64,000 bases of DNA. It comes from Haloferax denitrificans ATCC 35960. GTDB taxonomy: Archaea > Halobacteriota > Halobacteria > Halobacteriales > Haloferacaceae. Positions 24,213-33,238 of this stretch are shown here, piece by piece (position 1 is the first letter of the stretch; the number at the start of each line of letters is the position of its first letter). The DNA lies in the NCBI RefSeq assembly GCF_000337795.1, contig NZ_AOLP01000008.1, positions 1 to 64,000 of the forward strand. The letters run 5' to 3'. Both the position numbers and the translations under genes were made by a program. Under the pieces are notes generated by a model, which saw only the letters and a program-made list of their open reading frames with translations, was not told the origin of the DNA and did not search any database.

Positions 24213-25592
24213 ATGGTCGCAGGTCCACCGATTCACGAGTTGCACTTCGACGACGCGCCGAGCGTGGACGACGTTCCGGGGCCGAAGTCGACGCGACTCC
24301 TCGAAAAGCAACGGCGAATCGATAGTAGCGCCGTCTCGTACCCCGAAGACATCCCCATCGCGTTCGACAGCGGGAAGGGCGCGACGGTGCGCGACGCCGA
24401 CGGCAACACCTTCATCGACATGTTCGCCGGTATCGGCGTGCTGAACGTCGGGCACTCGAACCCGTACGTCCTCGACGCGGTTCACGAGCAGACCGACAAG
24501 TTCGTCCACACGGTCGACTTCCCGACGGAGGCCCGGCTCGACCTCATCGAGAAACTGGACGAAATCGCGCCCGAGGGACTGCGCGGGAACAACCGCGTCG
24601 TCTTCGGCGGCCCGACCGGGAGCGACGCCATCGAGGCTTCCATCAAACTCGCCAAGTACAACACCGGGGGGACCGGTCTCGTCGCCTTCCGCGGCGCGTA
24701 CCACGGCGCGACGAGCGGCGCGATGAGCCTCACCGGCAACAAGAAGTTCAAGGGCGACTACTCGCCGCTCCTCCCCGACGTGGTCCACGCGCCCTATCCG
24801 AACACCGTCGAGATGGGCAAGGGACCGCAGGAGGCGGTGGACCACTGTCTCGAAGAGGTCAAGGCCATCTTCGAGGACCCCTACGGCGGCCTCGCCAACC
24901 CGGCGGGCATCTTCGTCGAGCCGATTCAGGGCGAAGGCGGCGTCGTCACCCCGCCGAAGGGCTTCCTGAAGGGCCTCCGCGACATCGCCGACGACAACGA
25001 CGTGCCGCTCGTGTTCGACGAGATTCAGAGCGGTCTCGGCCGCACCGGCGAGTGGTGGGCCAACGAGTGGTACGGCGTCACGCCGGACGTGATGACCTCG
25101 GCGAAGGCGCTCGGCGGGACCGGCTTCCCGCTGTCGGCGACCATCTATCACGAGGACCTCGACACGTGGGGGTCGGGCGACCACGCGGGCACCTACCGCG
25201 GTCACGTCGTCGGGATGCGCGCCGGCACTCGCGCCATCGAGTACATCCAGGAACACGACCTCCTCGCGCACGCCCGCGACCTCGGCCAGTACATCCGCGG
25301 TCGGCTCTCGGAGGCCGCGGAGGACAACCCCCGAGTCGTGGACGTTCGCGGGAAGGGGCTGTTCATCGCCGCGGAGTTCGCCGACGCCGAGGGCGAACCC
25401 GACGGCGAGGCGGCCGACGCGCTCCAGCAGTACTGCTTCGAGCGCGGCGTGCTGGTCTGGAAGGCCGGCCGGCACGGCAACATCCTTCGCCTGCTCCCGC
25501 CGCTCGTGCTCACCCGCGACCTCGCGGAGACGGCGCTCGACGTCATCACCGACGGTATCGAGGCGGTCACGGCCGAGAAACAGCGGCTCTGA
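24213..25592 (+). CDS. Class-III aminotransferase, diaminobutyrate transaminase-like
   Basis: A 459-residue PLP enzyme of aminotransferase fold type I, class III. The PLP lysine is in [15 protein letters not shown]; the aspartate partner is in [17 protein letters not shown]. The cofactor-phosphate segment [16 protein letters not shown] closely matches the PTGT(N/D)AVEAALKLA pattern of 2,4-diaminobutyrate transaminases (EctB/DoeD) more than that of ornithine or GABA transaminases. In the ectoine-type pathway it would turn L-2,4-diaminobutyrate plus 2-oxoglutarate into aspartate semialdehyde plus glutamate. It is followed 60 bases later by RidA. The start is the ATG at 24213, just after a TATA-like box. 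A 4-aminobutyrate or acetylornithine transaminase remains possible. Confidence 0.9.
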   Translation: MVAGPPIHELHFDDAPSVDDVPGPKSTRLLEKQRRIDSSAVSYPEDIPIAFDSGKGATVRDADGNTFIDMFAGIGVLNVGHSNPYVLDAVHEQTDKFVHTVDFPTEARLDLIEKLDEIAPEGLRGNNRVVFGGPTGSDAIEASIKLAKYNTGGTGLVAFRGAYHGATSGAMSLTGNKKFKGDYSPLLPDVVHAPYPNTVEMGKGPQEAVDHCLEEVKAIFEDPYGGLANPAGIFVEPIQGEGGVVTPPKGFLKGLRDIADDNDVPLVFDEIQSGLGRTGEWWANEWYGVTPDVMTSAKALGGTGFPLSATIYHEDLDTWGSGDHAGTYRGHVVGMRAGTRAIEYIQEHDLLAHARDLGQYIRGRLSEAAEDNPRVVDVRGKGLFIAAEFADAEGEPDGEAADALQQYCFERGVLVWKAGRHGNILRLLPPLVLTRDLAETALDVITDGIEAVTAEKQRL

Positions 25593-25652
25593 GTCGCGCG
25601 CGCCGAGCGCACACCACGCGACTCACACCCGATACAATCACACTCACCAACG

Positions 25653-26039
25653 ATGCCACCGGAACGAGTCATCACGGACGACGCCCCGCGCACGGACAAC
25701 CCCTACTCGCAGGGCGTCGTCGCCGGCGACACGCTCTACGTCTCGGGCTACGGCCCGGTCGACCCCGAGACGGGCGAGGAGGTCGACGGCGATATCGAGG
25801 CACAGACCGACCGCGTGCTCGACAACATCGCGGCCGTCGTCTCCGAGGCCGGCGGCGACGGCCTCGACGACGCGGTGAAACTGACGGTGTACGTCGCCGA
25901 CCTCGACGACTACGAGCGGGTGAACGAGGCGTACGGCGCGCGGTTCGACGAGGTGCCGCCGGCCCGCGTCTGCGTCGAGGTCGCGCGACTGCCCGGCGAC
26001 GTGCGGGTCGAGATGGACGCGATAGCGTACCTCGGGTAG
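25653..26039 (+). CDS. RidA-family enamine/imine deaminase
   Basis: A 128-residue YjgF/YER057c/UK114-family protein that hydrolyses reactive 2-aminoacrylate-type enamines released by PLP enzymes. The active-site arginine lies in PPARVCVEVARLPGDVRVEMDAIAYLG; the front of the protein shows DNPYSQGVVAGDTLYVSG. It sits 60 bases behind the aminotransferase gene on the same strand. The threonine-dehydratase-like enzyme at 30498-31805 is the kind of PLP lyase whose product RidA clears, so presence in the same island is coherent. Confidence 0.93.
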   Translation: MPPERVITDDAPRTDNPYSQGVVAGDTLYVSGYGPVDPETGEEVDGDIEAQTDRVLDNIAAVVSEAGGDGLDDAVKLTVYVADLDDYERVNEAYGARFDEVPPARVCVEVARLPGDVRVEMDAIAYLG

Positions 26040-26111
26040 GTCGCGACGGGCGCACCCCCGCCGCGTCCCGGCCGCACGGCCGCCGTCCCATGGTGGCCGA
26101 CGAACCGCCGT

Positions 26112-26765
26112 TCAGTCGTTCAGGTCGTCGACTCTGCGGTCGCGCCGCTCGTTCGCGGCGTCGATTCGCTCGACGAACTCGGACATCTGCGCTTTCATGT
26201 CGGCGCGCAGGTCGGTCGCCGAGAAGTCGTCGGACTCGGCGAGGAGCCTGACGAACGCCTGTAGCTCCTCGTCGGTGAGCTGGTCGAACGCGCCGCGTTC
26301 GAGCTTGTCGATGACGGCGTCCACGTCGATTTGGCCGACGGGTTCGACGTTGAAATCGACCGTGACCATCCGGTAGTCGGAGCCGGCCAGCTCCTGTTCG
26401 GCCTTGTTGACGCCCTCGGCGAGCATGTCCTTGAACGGGGTGTAGTAGCCCATCGTCCCGAGGTGGAGGAAGGCGAGCATGTCGGTGATGCCCCGCGTGT
26501 ACGCCTCGCGGTCGGCGGCGTCGGGGTTGAACACCGTCTCGCGGTCGCGGTCTTCGAGCGACTCGAACAGGATGGTGAAATCGAGAATCGCGTTGCGGAG
26601 GCGGCGTCGAATCCGGTTTCGCTTCTGTTTCTTCGAGTGGTCGGTGTAGTCGGTCTTCCGGCCGAGCAGGAACTCGCGGTCGCTCGGGGTGAGGATGCCG
26701 CGGCCGCGGTCGGCGGCGTAGGCGAGGTCATCGGTGCCGTCCGTTCCGTCGGCGTCGTTTGCCAT
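26112..26765 (-). CDS. Conserved haloarchaeal protein of unknown function
   Basis: A 217-residue soluble protein from the ATG at 26765 (MANDADGTDGTDDLAYAADRGRG). It has an acidic start, a basic patch (TDHSKKQKRNRIRRRLRNAI, about residues 40-60), a mostly helical middle and a charged C-terminus (EFVERIDAANERRDRRVDD). No known motif is recognised. The central part, FLHLGTMGYYTPFKDMLAEGVNKAE, and the C-terminal GAFDQLTDEELQAFVRLLAESDDFS look like conserved domain segments rather than noise, and codon use is typical of the replicon. It is convergent with RidA and divergent from the BCCT transporter. It could be a regulator or nucleic-acid-associated protein given the basic helix. Confidence 0.7.
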   Translation of the reverse strand: MANDADGTDGTDDLAYAADRGRGILTPSDREFLLGRKTDYTDHSKKQKRNRIRRRLRNAILDFTILFESLEDRDRETVFNPDAADREAYTRGITDMLAFLHLGTMGYYTPFKDMLAEGVNKAEQELAGSDYRMVTVDFNVEPVGQIDVDAVIDKLERGAFDQLTDEELQAFVRLLAESDDFSATDLRADMKAQMSEFVERIDAANERRDRRVDDLND

Positions 26766-27230
26766 ATACAGAACGCGTGTACGAATTCGATTAAGCGTTA
26801 CGAACGGACCGAAAGTTCGGGCGAAACGGGCCGAAAATCCGGAAATTCTCGGAGTTCGTCTACAGTTCGTGTGAGCGCGCCGGGAGAACGCAAGCGAGGA
26901 GGCCACGGAGGAGCGAAGCGCCCGACTGCGACGTGACAATCCGCCGAAGGCGAAGCCGGCAGATTTTTCGACCGTTTGTAAACGGATTTCGTTCTCGGCG
27001 TCACCGATAACCACAAATTTTATGGTAATGTTTGCACTTGTCGTGATGTGAGACATCACGTAGCATGGTGTCCGTCGGAGCGATAGCATGACAGACCACA
27101 TTACAGCACGCGGGTGCAACGGTCATCGTGGCGCACAGTTCGGGGCGCGGGCCTCGACCAGTCAGTCGGGAGGTGGCGGTCCCGTTCGGACGGAGTCGAA
27201 CGGGGCGATTACGCACGGGGGGTGGCGGCG
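26766..27230 (+). promoter_or_regulatory. Intergenic region upstream of the BCCT transporter
   Basis: About 465 bases. A TATA-like ACAAATTTTATGG at about 27013-27025 probably drives the transporter gene, leaving a leader of up to about 180 bases. Inside that leader GTGATGTGAGACATCACG (27042-27059) has arms GTGATGT/ACATCAC, a hairpin or operator candidate. No gene is recognised, though GTG codons at 27114 and 27222 open the transporter frame earlier. Confidence 0.45.
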
Positions 27231-28856
27231 GTGAGTTCCTCGAACGGCGCGGTCAGCGAGTTCCTCGACGAGATCGAGCCGGTGATATTCGCGTTCGGCG
27301 CGGCGATAACCCTGCTCTTCGTCGGCGCGTTCAGCCTCAACCCCGATGCCTCCTACGAGTTCGTCCTCGGCATTCGCCGGTGGATTCTCGCCACGTTCAA
27401 CTGGTTCTTCCTGATAGCGATGCTCGGGTTCGTCCTGTTCTTGGGCTTCGTGATATTCGGGCCGTGGGGGAACCTGAAGCTCGGCGACGAGGACCCCGAG
27501 TACAGCTTCCTCTCGTACTTCGCGATGATGTACTCCGCCGGACTCGCGGCGGGCATCGTCTTCTGGGGGCCCGCCGAGGCGCTGTTCCACTACTCGACGG
27601 TCCCGCCGCTGTACGGGGCCGAGGCGCAGTCCGCGGCGGCGATGCCGCTCGCGGTCCAGTACTCCATCTTCCACTGGAGTCTGACCCAGTGGTCGTGTTT
27701 CACCGTGATGGGCCTCGCCATCGGCTACTTCGTCTACAACTACGACGCGCCGCTTCGCGTGTCGGCGGTCCTGACGCCGATTCTCGGCGCGGACAACGTC
27801 GACGGCGCAATCGGGAAAGTCGTCGATATCCTCGCCGTGTTCGCGACTCTCGGCGGCGTCGCCACCTCGCTGGGCTTCATCGGGAGCCAGTTCATCACCG
27901 GCCTGAACTTCCAGTGGGGCATCCAACTCGGCGACGTGGGGACCATCCTCGTCATCACCGGCATGGTGGTCATCTTCACCGTCTCGCTGGTGTTGGGCGT
28001 CGACAAGGGGATTCGCCGGCTCTCGAACTTCAACATGGTCGTGTTCGGCCTGCTGATGCTCGCGACGCTGATATTCGGGCCGACCTTCCGCATCCTCGAA
28101 CTCGGCACGCAGGCGACCGGCGGCTTCATCGGCGACTTCTTCCAGATGAGCCTGTTCACGCAGGCCACCGCGACCAGCGCCAGCAAGTGGGTCAACGCGT
28201 GGACCGTCTTCTACTGGCTCTGGCCGCTCGCGTGGTCGCCCTTCGCGGGGCTGTTCATCGCCCGCATCTCGCGCGGTCGGAGCGTCCGTGAGGTCGCGTT
28301 CGCCGGTATCGGTGCGACCTCGCTCGCGACGGTCCCGTGGTTCGCCATCGTCGGCGGCGCGGGCGTCATCATGCAACACAGCGGCGCGGCGAACGTGCTC
28401 GGGCCGGTCTCGGAGTACGGCGAGGCGGTCTCGGGGTACGTCCTCTTCGGCAACCTCCCCATCGCCGGGCCGCTCCTCCTGTTCGCGTTCCTCGTGCTCG
28501 TGACGACGTTCTTCGTCACCTCCGCCGACTCATCCACCCTCGCGGTGTCGATGATGACGACCGGCGGTAAAGAAGAGCCGTCCGCGCTCAACCGCGTCTT
28601 CTGGGCCGTCCTCCAGGGCGCGGTGGCGTCCATCCTGATGGTCGTCGGGGGCGTGAACGCCCTGCAGTCCGCGGCGATTATCACGGGCGCGCCGTTCGCC
28701 GTTATCTGCGTGATAGCGACGCTCGGACTCATCCGGACCTTCCAAGACGACTACGGGAGCCTCCTCCTCCAAGACGAGACGAGCCTCTGGGGGAGGTCGG
28801 AGTCGACCGGCGGGCAGTCGCCGGCCGCGAACGTCTCCAGCCACGACGACGACTGA
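27231..28856 (+). CDS. BCCT-family osmolyte/betaine transporter
   Basis: A betaine/carnitine/choline-type secondary transporter with 12 predicted membrane segments. Signature regions are MYSAGLAAGIVFWGPAEALFHY (aromatic box/Gly stretch) and WTVFYWLWPLAWSPFAGLFIARISRGRSVREV, the conserved segment of the family. The start is uncertain: GTG at 27231 (MSSSNGAVSEFLDEIEPV) gives a natural N-terminus of about 541 residues, while GTG codons at 27222 and 27114 are also in frame. BCCT carriers import quaternary or zwitterionic compounds such as glycine betaine, choline or ectoine with Na+ or H+. Placement among ectoine-type catabolic genes suggests uptake for use as carbon and nitrogen, although osmoprotection is possible too. 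Confidence 0.92.
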   Translation: MSSSNGAVSEFLDEIEPVIFAFGAAITLLFVGAFSLNPDASYEFVLGIRRWILATFNWFFLIAMLGFVLFLGFVIFGPWGNLKLGDEDPEYSFLSYFAMMYSAGLAAGIVFWGPAEALFHYSTVPPLYGAEAQSAAAMPLAVQYSIFHWSLTQWSCFTVMGLAIGYFVYNYDAPLRVSAVLTPILGADNVDGAIGKVVDILAVFATLGGVATSLGFIGSQFITGLNFQWGIQLGDVGTILVITGMVVIFTVSLVLGVDKGIRRLSNFNMVVFGLLMLATLIFGPTFRILELGTQATGGFIGDFFQMSLFTQATATSASKWVNAWTVFYWLWPLAWSPFAGLFIARISRGRSVREVAFAGIGATSLATVPWFAIVGGAGVIMQHSGAANVLGPVSEYGEAVSGYVLFGNLPIAGPLLLFAFLVLVTTFFVTSADSSTLAVSMMTTGGKEEPSALNRVFWAVLQGAVASILMVVGGVNALQSAAIITGAPFAVICVIATLGLIRTFQDDYGSLLLQDETSLWGRSESTGGQSPAANVSSHDDD

Positions 28857-29063
28857 CGCCGAATCCAGCCGAACGTCGTTCCGTCCCCGTCTCTGTCCCC
28901 GTCGCCGTCCGTCTCCGTTCTCTGCGGCCCGGTTCCGTCCGACCGCGAGCGTCGCCGTCGCGGCCGATGCGGCCGATGCGGCCGACGTAACCGTTGCGAA
29001 CGGACCCACACGGTCGTTCCTGAGATACCAAGTTTTAATGTACACCATTAACAAATCCTGTGT

Positions 29064-30422
29064 ATGGATAGGGATACCGCAGAGCCGGACGCAGCAGCGC
29101 TTCCCGGGCCAAACGCCGAGAAGTGGGTCGAGTTCCACCACGAGCACGCCGCGCCCAGCGAGTACTCCCACGAGTTCGTCTGGGACGTGACCGCCGAGGC
29201 CGACGGCCCGTTCGTCACCGACGTGGACGGCAACGTCCTCTTGGACTTCACCTGTCACATCGGGGCCGCCCCGCTCGGCTACAACAACGAGAAGGTGCTG
29301 TCGAAGCTCCGGGAGTTCGACCTCGTCGAGCCGATGAAAATCGCCGGGCAAGACATGTACTTCGGAGCCGGCCCAGACCCCGAGACCGCCGAGTTCCCCG
29401 GGTCGAGCCACCTGATGGACAAGCTCACCGACGTGTCCTCACACTACGGGATGGACACGGTGTTCCTGTCGAACTCCGGGGCCGAGGCCGTCGAGAACGC
29501 GATGAAGATAACCCACGACCGCAAGGCCCCCGCGAAGTACGGCTACGCCTTCGAGGGGAGCTTCCACGGGCGGACGCTCGGGACGCTCTCGCTCACGAAG
29601 TCGAAGGAGGTCTACACCCGCCACTACCCGGAGGTCGCGGGCATCGAGACGGTTCCGTTCTGCGCGGACTCGGGCTGTTCGGCGGACGCCTGCGACTGCG
29701 GCTTCTTCGCCGGCGGCGGCTCGCAGTTGCGGAACTCCCTGTCGCCGGAGGGCGGCCACGTCAACCCCGACGAGGTCGCGTTCGCGATTCTCGAACCGAT
29801 TCAGGGCGTCGGCGGCTACCGCTTCCCGAGCGAGGAGTTCATGGCCGAGGTGGGCGACGTCTGCGACACCTACGACATCCCGCTCGTCGTGGACGAGATT
29901 CAGTCGGGCGTCGGTCGTACCGGCGAGATGTGGGCGGCCGACCACTACCCCATCGAACCCGACGTCATCGCCAGCGCGAAGGGCCTCCGCGTCGGCGCGA
30001 CCGTCTCGCGGTCCGACGTCTTCCCGGCCGAGAAGAACCGCCTCGGGTCGACGTTCGGCGGCGGCGACCTGCTCGCGTCGATGCAGGGCGCACTCACCCT
30101 CGACGCCATCGAGGAGCACGACCTGCTCGACAACGCGACCGAGCGCGGCCGGCAGGCGAAGGAACTCCTCGCCGACGACGCGCCCGACCACGTGGTCGAC
30201 GTGCGCGGCAAGGGCCTCATGCTCGCCGTCGAGTTCGACACCAAACAGCGCCGCGACGCCGTCGTCGAGGCGGCGCTCGACCGCGGCCTGCTCACCCTCG
30301 GCTGTGGGAAGAAGACGATTCGCTTGCTCCCCCCGCTCGACTCCACCGAGCGCGAAATCGAACTGGGCGTGGGCATCTTCTGCGAGGCGATGGACGCCGT
30401 GGCGACCGAAGCGGTCGCGTGA
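29064..30422 (+). CDS. Class-III aminotransferase (second copy, cysteine-bearing insert)
   Basis: A 452-residue PLP aminotransferase: PLP lysine in VIASAKGLRVGATVS, aspartate partner in LVVDEIQSGVGRTGEMW, cofactor-binding SNSGAEAVENAMKITHD. Between about residues 190 and 225 is an insert with four clustered cysteines (CADSGCSADACDCGFFAGG) not usual in class-III enzymes, possibly a metal site. A TATA-like GTTTTAATG at about 29032-29040 is 24-32 bases before the ATG. The cofactor motif differs from the first copy, so the two probably act on different substrates, for example a 4-aminobutyrate- or hydroxy-diaminobutyrate-type amine. The small inverted repeat AATG-TACAC-CATT (29037-29049) overlaps the promoter. 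Confidence 0.9.
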   Translation: MDRDTAEPDAAALPGPNAEKWVEFHHEHAAPSEYSHEFVWDVTAEADGPFVTDVDGNVLLDFTCHIGAAPLGYNNEKVLSKLREFDLVEPMKIAGQDMYFGAGPDPETAEFPGSSHLMDKLTDVSSHYGMDTVFLSNSGAEAVENAMKITHDRKAPAKYGYAFEGSFHGRTLGTLSLTKSKEVYTRHYPEVAGIETVPFCADSGCSADACDCGFFAGGGSQLRNSLSPEGGHVNPDEVAFAILEPIQGVGGYRFPSEEFMAEVGDVCDTYDIPLVVDEIQSGVGRTGEMWAADHYPIEPDVIASAKGLRVGATVSRSDVFPAEKNRLGSTFGGGDLLASMQGALTLDAIEEHDLLDNATERGRQAKELLADDAPDHVVDVRGKGLMLAVEFDTKQRRDAVVEAALDRGLLTLGCGKKTIRLLPPLDSTEREIELGVGIFCEAMDAVATEAVA

Positions 30423-30497
30423 GCGTCGGAGGCCGAAGACGGACAGCACAGAAAAGACACAGACCCGAGACGGGCCGTTCCCGTTTTTCTGGACCCG

Positions 30498-31805
30498 TCA
30501 GGATGACTCGAACGACTCAGTAGACTCGCCGGCAGGCTTGTCCAGCGAGTGCGAGACGACGTCGACGCCGTCGAGCGCCGAAAGCGAGTCGAGCGCCTCC
30601 GCGAGGTGGTCCGGGCCGCTCCCGTCGAGTCGAATCTCGACCGGAACCCGGTTCGGCGCGTCCGCGGCGGTTCGGGCGGCGCGCTCGACGCTGTCGAGTT
30701 CGGCTCCCGCGTCGGCGACGGCCTCGGAGAGGTCGCCCAGCACCGCCGGCCAGCCGTCGAGTTCGAGGCGCGCTTCGACGGCGCGCCCGAGCACCTGCAT
30801 CCCGACGCGAGTCAGTTCGGCGTGTTCTGAGAGGCCGACGTTGCCGCCGGAGACGACGGCCGCGACGCGCTCGCCCTCGACGTCGACCGCGCCGGAGAGG
30901 AGCGCGGCGACCGGGGCCGCGCCGGCCGGTTCGGCGACCGTCTTCGCCCGCTCGGCGAGGACCGTCGCGGCGACCGCGAGGTCCGTATCGTCGACCGAGA
31001 CCACGTCGTCGACGCGGTCGCGGACGACCGCGAACGTCCGCTCTAACAGCCGCGCGTCGGCGATGCCTTCGGCGACGGTATCGACCTCCGAGAGCATTCG
31101 AATCTCGTCGGCCTCCAGCGAGGGCTTTGCGTGGGCCGCGCCCTCGGGTTGGACGCCAACGACGCGCACGTCGGGGTCCCGCGCCTTCATCGCGGTGGCG
31201 ATACCGGAGATGAGGCCGCCGCCGCCGATGGAGACGAGAACCGTGTCCGCGTCGGGCGCGTCCGCCGCGATTTCTCGTCCGACGGTTCCCTGCCCGGCGA
31301 TGACGGCCGCGTCGTCGAAGGGGTGGACGAACTCCAGCCCCTCCTCGTCGGCGAGTCGCAGGGCGTGTTCGTACGACTCCTCGTACAGGTCGCCCTCGAC
31401 GACCACGTCCGCGCCGTAGCCGCGGGTGGCGTCGATTTTGACCGCCGGCGTGATTTCGGGCACGACGATGGTCGTGTCGATGCCGAGCAGGTCGCCCGCG
31501 AGCGCGACGCCCTGCGCGTGGTTGCCGGCGCTGGAGGCGACGACGCCCCGCTCGCGCACCGACTCGGGGAGTTGCGCCATCGCGTTGTACGCGCCGCGAA
31601 TCTTGAACGACCCCGTCCGCTGGACGTTCTCCAGTTTGAGGTCGACCCGCTCGGCCCCACAGCGGTCGGCTATCGTCCGCGAGCTATCGAGCGGCGTCCG
31701 GTGGACCACGCCGTCGAGTCGCTCGTGGGCGTCCGCCACGTCGTCGGCGGTGACGACGTCCGACGCCGGGGGAGCCGACTCGCCGGTGACGCGCCCGTCG
31801 CTCAT
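30498..31805 (-). CDS. Threonine ammonia-lyase family PLP enzyme (EutB-like)
   Basis: A 435-residue fold-type II PLP enzyme starting MSDGRVTGESAPPAS at the ATG at 31805. The PLP lysine is in GSFKIRGAYNAM, with the substrate loop SSAGNHAQG and the phosphate loop SIGGGGLISG. The last 90 residues form an ACT-like regulatory domain (ELDGWPAVLGDLSEAVAD). It could be a biosynthetic or catabolic threonine dehydratase. In bacterial ectoine/hydroxyectoine gene sets the homologue EutB is thought to act on the hydroxylated intermediate. It overlaps the upstream amidohydrolase gene in an ATGA (31802-31805), tying the two into one transcript; RidA, encoded nearby, would clear its enamine product. Confidence 0.88.
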   Translation of the reverse strand: MSDGRVTGESAPPASDVVTADDVADAHERLDGVVHRTPLDSSRTIADRCGAERVDLKLENVQRTGSFKIRGAYNAMAQLPESVRERGVVASSAGNHAQGVALAGDLLGIDTTIVVPEITPAVKIDATRGYGADVVVEGDLYEESYEHALRLADEEGLEFVHPFDDAAVIAGQGTVGREIAADAPDADTVLVSIGGGGLISGIATAMKARDPDVRVVGVQPEGAAHAKPSLEADEIRMLSEVDTVAEGIADARLLERTFAVVRDRVDDVVSVDDTDLAVAATVLAERAKTVAEPAGAAPVAALLSGAVDVEGERVAAVVSGGNVGLSEHAELTRVGMQVLGRAVEARLELDGWPAVLGDLSEAVADAGAELDSVERAARTAADAPNRVPVEIRLDGSGPDHLAEALDSLSALDGVDVVSHSLDKPAGESTESFESS

Positions 31806-33109
31806 CGGTTCGCGCCCGCGAGTTCGGGGACCGACTCGACGCCGGCGACCGACAGAATCGACCGCGTGAGCACTTCGACGCCGGTTTCGAGGCTCCGCTC
31901 GTCCACGTCGAACGTCGCGGTGTGGTGGCTCGTCGGGTGGTCGGTGCCGACGATGGAGTAACACGCGAGGCCGCCGTCGCGCTGGACGCGCTCCATGAGA
32001 AACGTCGCGTCCTCGCTCGCGCCGAAGTCGGCGGTCTGGACGACGCGGTCGACGCCGGGGACGCCCTCGGCGGCGTCCGCGACCGTCTCCACGAGTTCGG
32101 GGTCGCTGTCGGCGCGGGGGCTCTCGCTGACCACGTCGACCGTCGCCTCGCACCCGTGCAGTTCGGCCGCCTTCTCGAACCGCCGGCGGAGTTCGGACTT
32201 CGCGTACTCCATGAGTTCGGTCGTCTCGCCGCGCGCCTCGGCGACGGCCTCGACCTCGTCGGCGATGACGTTACTCGCGGTGCCGCCTTCGACCCGACCG
32301 ACGTTGACGCGGGTCATCCCGTCGGAGTGCCGCGGGACCCCGTAGACGCTCTCTATGGCGGTGCCGAGCGCGTGGATGGCGTTCGCGCCGGCCTCCGGCT
32401 CCTTGCCGGCGTGGGCGGTCGTCCCCTCTATTTCCGCGTCGATGTGGCACATCGCGAGCGGTTTCTCGATGCCGGCGACGACCTCGCCCGTCGGGTGGTC
32501 GAGGCCGACGTGGACCGCGAAGAAGTAGTCGATGCCGGCGGCGTACTCGCTTTTCGCCATGGGCGCGCCGCCCCCCGAAATCTCCTCTGCCGGCTGGAAG
32601 AACACGACGAGCCGACCCGAGAACTCGCTGTCCTTGACGGCTTCGAGCGTCGCCAGCCCCCACGTCATGTGGGTGTCGTGGCCGCAGGCGTGCATCGTCT
32701 CGCCCGTCTCCGAGCGGAAGCCCTCGGCGGCGGGGTCGTGGCCCGCGTCGTCCGACTCCTCGATGAACAGCCCGTCGATGTCGACCCGGAGGCCGACCGT
32801 CGGCCCCTCGCCGCGGTCGAGGACGGCGACACAGCCAGTCGTCCCGCCGCGGAGGGGTTCGAGGAGGTCCGGGTCGACCCCGCGGTCGAGCGCCCGCTCG
32901 TACCACTCGTCGAGTCGGTCGTCGCTCGGGACGGCCATCCGGTCTGCGGGGTCGTAGGCGTCCGCGCCGACGGCGAGTTCGTCCACGCCGATGGCGCGGA
33001 GTTCCTCGACGAGCCGCGCGGTCGTCCGGAACTCGCACCAGCCCGGTTCGGGGTGGCGGTGGAGGTCTCTGCGAAGCTCCGCTAATCGCGCTCGAACGGC
33101 GTCAGCCAT
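31802..33109 (-). CDS. M20-family amidohydrolase / N-acyl amino acid deacylase (AbgB-like)
   Basis: A 435-residue (or 440, from an alternative ATG at 33124) zinc-dependent amidohydrolase. Metal-site motifs are HACGHDTHM, FQPAEEISGGG and DHPTSHHTATFDV; VGLRVDIDGLFIEES carries the N-terminal aspartates, and the dimerisation domain shows GTTAHAGKEPEAGANAI. The PADRMAVPSDDRLDEW segment and GGTTGCVAVLDRG resemble the p-aminobenzoyl-glutamate hydrolase branch. In context the likely job is removal of an acetyl group from an N-acetylated diamino acid, the step performed in bacteria by DoeB/EutE of a different (AstE/AspA) family. Operon with the EutB-like enzyme is shown by the ATGA overlap. Confidence 0.9.
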   Translation of the reverse strand: MADAVRARLAELRRDLHRHPEPGWCEFRTTARLVEELRAIGVDELAVGADAYDPADRMAVPSDDRLDEWYERALDRGVDPDLLEPLRGGTTGCVAVLDRGEGPTVGLRVDIDGLFIEESDDAGHDPAAEGFRSETGETMHACGHDTHMTWGLATLEAVKDSEFSGRLVVFFQPAEEISGGGAPMAKSEYAAGIDYFFAVHVGLDHPTGEVVAGIEKPLAMCHIDAEIEGTTAHAGKEPEAGANAIHALGTAIESVYGVPRHSDGMTRVNVGRVEGGTASNVIADEVEAVAEARGETTELMEYAKSELRRRFEKAAELHGCEATVDVVSESPRADSDPELVETVADAAEGVPGVDRVVQTADFGASEDATFLMERVQRDGGLACYSIVGTDHPTSHHTATFDVDERSLETGVEVLTRSILSVAGVESVPELAGANR

Positions 33110-33238
33110 GCGTACACGTACCATCCGCCACCCACTTAAGTATAAACGGTATCCGTGGACACCGGCTACACAAAAAGACTAAGGGAGCGTCACCCAATCG
33201 GTGAAGCAACCGCGCCCGCGACGCGCGCGACTCACATC

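Noticed and set aside
30498-31805. Simple biosynthetic threonine dehydratase IlvA
   Set aside because: Not excluded, but the four-base overlap with the M20 gene, the nearby DoeA-like and RidA genes and the absence of other isoleucine genes make a catabolic EutB-like role more likely.
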